Assembly (NCBI RefSeq): GCF_022539505.1
Contig: NC_061513.1
Location: 349,165,696-349,229,695, forward strand
Source of the DNA: Lolium rigidum
Taxonomy: Eukaryota > Streptophyta > Magnoliopsida > Poales > Poaceae
Reading direction: 5' to 3'
DNA: 64,000 nt
A model generated the notes under the pieces. The model searched no databases and had not been told where the DNA came from. It saw only the letters and a list, made by a program, of their open reading frames with translations. The translations under genes were made by a program, and so were the position numbers. This document shows, piece by piece, positions 58,207 through 64,000 of the stretch (position 1 is the stretch's first letter; every line of letters starts with the position of its first letter).

Positions 58207-60475
58207 TATACACTTTCTGCGCCTAGCTGAAAGACGTTAAAGAAAAGCGCTTATGGGAGACAACCCATGTTTTTACTACAGTACCTTTATTTTATATTTG
58301 AGTCTTGGAAGTTTTTACTACTGTAGCAACCTCTCCTTATCTTAGTTTTGTGCATTGTTGTGCCAAGTAAAGTCGTTGATAGTAAGGTTCATACTAGATT
58401 TGGATTACTGCGCAGTAAACGCATTTCTTTGTCGTCACGAATCTGGGCCTAATTTTCTGTAGGTAACTCAGAAAATTATGCCAATTTACGTGAGTGATCC
58501 TCAGATATGTACGCAACTTTCATTCAATTTGAGCATTTTCATTTGAGCAAGTCTGGTGCCTCAATAAAATTCGTCTTTACGAACTGTTCTGTTTTGACAG
58601 ATTCTGCCTTTTATTTCGTATTGCCTGTTTTGCTATGCTTGATGGATTTTTCGATTCCATTGACTTTAAGTAGCTTTATTCAATGTCCAGAAGTGTTAAG
58701 AATGATTATGTCACCTCTGAACGTGTAAATTTTAATTGTGCACTAACCCTCTAATGAGTTGTTTTGAGTTTGGTGTGGAGGAAGTTTTCAAGGATCAAGA
58801 GAGGGAGATGATACAATATGATCAAGGAGAGTGAAAGCTCCTAAGCTTGGGGATGCCCCGGTGGTTCACCCCCGCATATATCAAGAAGACTCAAGCGTCT
58901 AAGCTTGGGGATGCCCAAGGCATCCCCTTCTTCATCGACAACATTATCGGGTTCCTCTAGTGAAACTATATTTTTATTCCATCACATCTTATGTACTTTG
59001 CTTGGAGCGTCTGTTTGTTTTTGTTTTTGTTTTATTTGAATAAAATGGATCCTAGCATTCATTGTGTGGGAGAGAGACACGCTCCGCTGTTTCATATGGA
59101 CAAGTATGTCCTTAGGCTTTACTCATAATATTCATGGCGAAAGTTTCTTCTTCGTTAAATTGTTATATGGTTGGAATTGGAAAATGCTACATGTAGTAGT
59201 TGCTAAAATGTCTTGGATAATGTGATACTTGGCAATTGTTGTGCTCATGTTTAAGCTCTTGCATCATATACTTTGCACCTATTAATGAAGAAATACATAG
59301 AGCATGCTAAAATTTGGTTTGCATAATTGGTCTCTCTAAGGTCTAGATAATTTCTAGTATTGAGTTTGAACAACAAGGAAGACGGTGTAGAGTCTTATAA
59401 TGTTTACAATATGTATTTTATGTGAGTTTTGCTGCACCGCTTCATCCTTGTGTTTGTTTCAAATAGCCTTGCTAGCCTAAACCTTGTATCGAGAGGGAAT
59501 ACTTCTCGTGCATCCAAAATCCTTGAGCCAACCACCATGCCATTTGTGTCCACCATACCTACCTACTACATGGTATTTCTCCGCCATTCCAAAGTAAATT
59601 GCTTGAGTGCTACCTTTAAAATTTCTATCCTCTACCTTTGCAATATATAGCTCATGGGACAAATAGCCTAAAAACTATTGTGGTATTGAATATGTACTTA
59701 TGCACTTTATCTCTTATTAAGTTGCTTGTTGTGCGATAACCATGTTCCCGGGGACGCCATCAACTACTCTTTGTTGAATATCATGTGAGTTGCTATGCAT
59801 GTCCGTCTTGTCTGAAGTAAGGGAGATTTACCGCTAGAATGGTTAGAGCATGCATAATGTTAGAGAAGAACATTGGGCCGCTAACTAAAGCCATGATCCA
59901 TGGTGGAAGTTTCAGTTTTGGACACATATGCTTTATTACTACCGTTGACAAAATTGTTTCTTGTTTTCAAAATCAAAGCTCTAGCACAAATATAGCAATC
60001 GATGCTTTCCTCTTTGAAGGACCTTTCTTTTACTTTTATTGTTGAGTCAGTTCACCTATTTCTCTCCATCTCAAGAAGCAAACACTTGTGTGAACCGTGC
60101 ATTGATTCCTACATACTTGCATATTGCACTTGTTATATTACTTTATGTTGACAAATATCCATGAGATATACATGTTACAAGTTGAAAGCAACCGCTGAAA
60201 CTTAATCTTCCTTTGTGTTGCTTCAATACCTCTACTATGAATTATTGCTTTATGAGTTAACTCTTATGCAAGACTTATTGATGCTTGTCTTGAAGTACTA
60301 TTCATGAAAAGTCTTTGCTATATGATTCATTTGTTTACTCATGTCATTTACATTGTTTTGATCGCTGCATTCATTCCATATGCTTACAATAGTATGATCA
60401 AGGTTATGCACTCCAGAAATTATCTTTGTTATCGTTTACCTGCTCGGGACGAGCAGAAACTAAGCTTGGGGATGC
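58207..60475 (+). other. 3' non-coding region of element B
   Basis: No gene. It is strongly similar to 27228-29685 of element A and ends in the purine tract AAGCTTGGGGATGC before the 3' LTR. Confidence 0.7.
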
Positions 60476-62059
60476 TGATACGTCTCCGACGTATCGATAA
60501 TTTCTTATGTTCCATGCCACATTATTGATGATATCTACATGTTTTATGCATACTTTATGTCATATTTATGCATTTTCCGGCACTAACCTATTAACGAGAT
60601 GCCGAAGAACCAGTTGTTGTTTTCTGCTGTTTTTGGTTTCAGAAATCCTAGTAAGGAAATATTCTCGGAATTGGACGAAATCAACGCCCAGGGGCCTATT
60701 TTCACACGAAGCTTCCAGAAGATCGGAGGACTAACGAAGTGGGGCCACGAGGCGGCGCCACAGTAGGGCGGCGCGGCCCAGGAGCTGGCCGCGTGGCCCT
60801 AGCGTGTGGGCCCCTCGTGACTCTCCCGACTCTGCCCTTCCACCTACATATAGCCTTCGTCGCGAAACCCACAGTACCGAGAGCCACGATACGGAAAACC
60901 TTCCAGAGACACCGCCGCCGCCAATCCCATCTCGGGGGATTCAGGAGATCGCCTCCGGCACCTTACCGGAGAGGGGAATCATCTCCCGGAGGACTCTACA
61001 CCGCCATGGTCGCCTCCAGAGTGATGAGTGAGTAGTTCACCCCTGGACTATGGGTCCATAGCAGTAGCTAGATGGTTGTCTTCTCCTCATTATGCTTCAT
61101 TGTCGGATCTTGTGAGCTGCCTAACATGATCAAGATCATCTATCTGTAATGCTATATGTTGTGTTTGTTGGGATCCGATGGATAGAGAATACTATGTTAT
61201 GTTGATTATCGGTCTATGTGTTGTTTATGATCTTGCATGCTCTCCGTTACTAGTAGATGCTTTGGCCAAGTTGATGCTTGTAACTCCAAGAGGGAGTATT
61301 TATGCTCGATAGTGGGTTCATGTCTCCGTGAATCGGGGAGTGACAGAAGCCCCTAAGGTTATGGATGTGCTTGTTGCCACTAGGGATAAAACATTGATGC
61401 TATGTCCGAGGATGTAGTTATTGATTACATTACGCACCATACTTAATGCAATTGTCCGTTGTTTGCAACTTAATACTGGAAGGGGTTCGGATGATAACTC
61501 CGAAGGTGGACTTTTTAGGCATAGATGCATGTCTGGATAGCGGTCTATGTACTTTGTCGTAATGCCCAATTAAATCTCACAATACTCATCATATCATGTA
61601 TGTGCATGGTCATGCCCTCTCTATTTGTCAATTGCCCAACTGTAATTTGTTCACCCAACATGCTATTTATCTTATGGGAGAGACACCTCTAGTGAACTGT
61701 GGACCCCGGTCCATTCCTTTACATTGAATACAATCTACTGCAATACCTGTTCTACTATTCTCTGCAAACAATCATCATCCACACTATACATCTAATCCTT
61801 TGTTACAGCAAGCCGGTGAGATTGACAACCTCACTGTTTCGTTGGGGCAAAGTACTTTGGTTGTGTTGTGCAGGTTCCACGTTGGCGCCGGAATCCCTGG
61901 TGTTGCGCCGCACTACATCTCGCCGCCATCAACCTTCAACGTGCTTCTTGGCTCCTACTGGTTCGATAAACCTTGGTTTCTAACTGAGGGAAACTTACTG
62001 CTGTACGCATCACACCTTCCACTTGGGGTTCCCAATGGTCGCGTGCTATACGCGTGTCA
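60476..62059 (+). repeat. 3' LTR of element B
   Basis: 1584 bp from TGATACGTCTCCGACG to TACGCGTGTCA. It gives the CACTA-free version of the 5' LTR and differs from it in places, for example just after CGAGATGCCGAAGA. Confidence 0.9.
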
Positions 62060-62503
62060 ATCATCTTCTTCTGCGGCGAGATGCCGCAGCTCTAGCGGTG
62101 AACCTAGGGGGTCGGAGGGAGTACCAGGGCTCCGGCGGTCGGCGGCGATGTTCACGGCGACGTTTTCGATGATTCTGAGGCGGCTGGTAGCAGTGGCGGA
62201 GCTTGGAGAGGCTTGAATCGACGACGGCGATGTTAGGGCTTCCGCGGCTCCGAGCTTGCAATTCCGGCGACTCCGACGACAATTGGGCTAGCTACTGGTG
62301 TGAGGCGAAGCAGTGAAGAGAGGGGAGTGAGGTGGTGTGAATGGTTGGTGCTCGATGCTGCTCTATTTATAGAATCGCGGGGGTGCCGCGGGTGCTGCGA
62401 CGAGGTCGACATGGACGCGGGTGCTCCGGCGAGCTAGCGAGCTAGGCGAGGGCGGAATCCTGTTCAGAGCATCCTGGCAGTCCTCCAGGCGGCGACAGCT
62501 TGG

Positions 62504-64000
62504 TGATACATCCAAAACATATCTACTTTCCCGAACACTTTTGCTATTGTTTTGCCTCTAATTTGTGTATTTTGGATACAACTAACACAGACTAAGGCTG
62601 TTTTTCAGCAGAATTGCTCTGGTGTCTCGTTTTTGTGCAGAAATTCAACTTTCAGGAAAATCCCCGGAATTAATGTCAAAGGGCCTATTTTCCCAGAAGA
62701 TTCACGGAGCCAGAAGGGCAGGCCTGGGGGAGGCCCAGGGCCTCCACACACTAGGCCGGCGCGGCCTGGAGGGGGGGCGCGCCGCCCTAGTGTGAGGCCG
62801 CCCCGGCCAGCCTCTGACGCCCCCCTCTGTACTATTTAAGGGTTTCGATCTAAAAATCGCGAGACGGGAAGTCGAGGTCGCCAGAAACCATCCAGAACGC
62901 CGCCACCATCGCGAAACTCCGTCTCGGGACCAGAAACTCCGTTCTGGCACTCCGCCGGGACGGGGAATTGGAGGAGATCATCGCCATCATCACCACCGAC
63001 GCCTCTCCGTCGACCAGCAATGTTTCCCCCATCCATGTGTGAGTAATTCCCCCGCTGTATGCTGAAGGGGATGGTAGGGATTGGATGAGATTGGTCATGT
63101 AATAGCATAAGATTGTTAGGGCATAGTGCCTAGTGTCCGTAATTGGTACTTTGATGATATTGTTGCGACTTGTTATGCTTAATGCTTGTCACTAGGGCCC
63201 GAGTGCCATGATCTCAGATCTGAACATGTTATTGTTTCATGATGATATGCATTGTTTTATGATCTTACCTGCAAGTTGTACACACATGTCGCTGTCCGGA
63301 ACCCGAGGCCCCAAAGTGACAGAAATTGGGACAACCGGAGGGGAAGGCGGTGATATGAGGATCACATGTGTTCAAGGATTGTTAATGCTTTGCTCCGGTG
63401 CTCTATTAAAAGGAGTACCTTAATTTCCAGTAGATTCCCTAGAGGCCCGGCTGCCACCGACTGGTAGGACAAAAGATGTTGTGCAAGTTTCTCATTGCGA
63501 GCACGTACGACTAAATATGGAACACATGCCTATGGATTGTTTAGTACTTGGATACCGTTTTATTACTATCTCGCAAATGCCCCGCTTTGATTGTTACATG
63601 AGTTTCTCTCATCCATGCAACGCCCGTTCATCCATCCCCGTGCCTACGATATTTTAATCCTCGTTGTTTACTATAATCACTACCGATGTCTTTGTTACAC
63701 TCGCTGTCGATATTTCACCACTGCTACTACTATAAAACTGTTACTATCGATAAACTCTTGCGAGCAAGTCTGTTTCCAGTGCAGCTGAATTGACAACTCC
63801 GCCGTTAAGGCTTTCAAGTATTCTTTGTCTCCCCTTGTGTCGAATCAATAAATTGGGTTTTACTTCCCGCGAAGACCGTTGCGATCCCCTATACTTGTGG
63901 GTCATCAAGACTATTTTCTGGCGCCGTTGCCGGGGAACATAGCTTTATTTGGAAGTTCACTTGGATTGATATTGTTCGCTGCAAATTCTCCATCATGGGT
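62504..64000 (+). mobile_element. LTR retrotransposon C, 5' end only
   Basis: A 1404-bp LTR (62504-63907, TGATACATCC to GTGGGTCATCA) is followed by a tRNA-Asp primer site at 63919-63936. It inserted in H copy 2 after CTTGG. It belongs to the same broad Athila-like group as A and B but has a different LTR body. The coding region lies beyond the window. Confidence 0.8.
63919..63936 (+). other. Primer-binding site of element C (tRNA-Asp)
   Basis: TGGCGCCGTTGCCGGGGA, 12 bp after the LTR end. Confidence 0.85.

Larger units (their letters stand above)
49874..62059 (+). mobile_element. LTR retrotransposon B (gag-protease only), 12.2 kb including CACTA
   Basis: It is flanked by the 5-bp duplication ATCAT (49869-49873 and 62060-62064). 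It has a 5' LTR at 49874-55753 (split by a CACTA element) and a 3' LTR at 60476-62059. Two primer-site-like sequences, a gag-protease ORF and a long 3' non-coding region (58207-60475) lie between. With RT and integrase absent it must be non-autonomous. The LTR starts exactly like that of element A (TGATACGTCTCCGACG) but its body differs. Confidence 0.9.
47358..62503 (-). mobile_element. Very long LTR H, copy 2, inverted and interrupted
   Basis: From 47358 (TGTCAACATCCGG on plus) it is the reverse complement of 4062-1. It runs to 49873, resumes at 62065 after element B, and is cut again at 62503 by element C. The matched part reaches roughly position 1050 of copy 1. It lies in the 3' region of element D. 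The TATA box of this copy is at about 62361-62370 (minus). Confidence 0.8.

Overview
This window is nuclear DNA from a large-genome cool-season grass (Pooideae; the repeats resemble those of the wheat, oat and ryegrass tribes, but the species cannot be decided from sequence alone). The evidence is dense nesting of LTR retrotransposons, a CACTA transposon, MITEs, a Cassandra TRIM, and spliced plant-type genes with GT-AG introns. No bacterial operons, CRISPR arrays, tRNA genes or intact rRNA genes were seen.

Genes. Two genes look intact. (1) 10489-14703, minus: eight exons encoding a 515-residue third subunit of DNA polymerase delta (POLD3/Cdc27 type). It has a C-terminal PCNA-binding-like tail and an E2F-type site upstream. 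(2) 36834-38738 (with a 5' UTR exon to about 39450), minus: three coding exons encoding a 568-residue ALP1-like protein derived from a Harbinger transposase. It lacks the first catalytic Asp and carries a long C-terminal extension resembling the tail of Myb/SANT-like proteins. Broken genes are a Harbinger transposase pseudogene (6790-8413) split by Cassandra, a PPR pseudogene (16785-17580), and degraded retrotransposon gag and pol genes.

Layout. 1-4062: end of a very long LTR (family H). 4063-6459: no gene. 6460-9023: hAT MITE fragment, Harbinger pseudogene with Cassandra, and another MITE. 10489-14900: POLD3. 14950-17800: intergenic DNA and the PPR pseudogene. 18480-32640: a four-level nest. 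Element F (3' end of pol, LTR, primer site) was invaded by solo LTR E (20108-32472, duplication TCCAA), then by element A (21234-31203, duplication GGCCG), then by solo LTR G (24562-26160, duplication GTTAT). 32650-36290: mostly non-genic, with a perfect hAT MITE and a LINE-like tail. 36834-39450: ALP1-like gene. 40102 to the window end: a five-level nest. Tat-type gypsy element D was invaded by an inverted H LTR (from 47358), which was invaded by element B (49874-62059, duplication ATCAT) and element C (from 62504). The 5' LTR of B holds a CACTA element (51313-55607), and that holds a tandem array and a 590-bp inverted repeat.

How it works together. The single-copy genes sit in short islands between TE nests. 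Target-site duplications give a clear insertion order. I see no wholly new multi-gene system. The most unusual items are the transposase-derived ALP1-like fusion protein, the 5S-rRNA-bearing Cassandra copy with a duplicated 5S segment, and the long foldback inside the CACTA element. All names rest on motif recognition by eye, without database searches.
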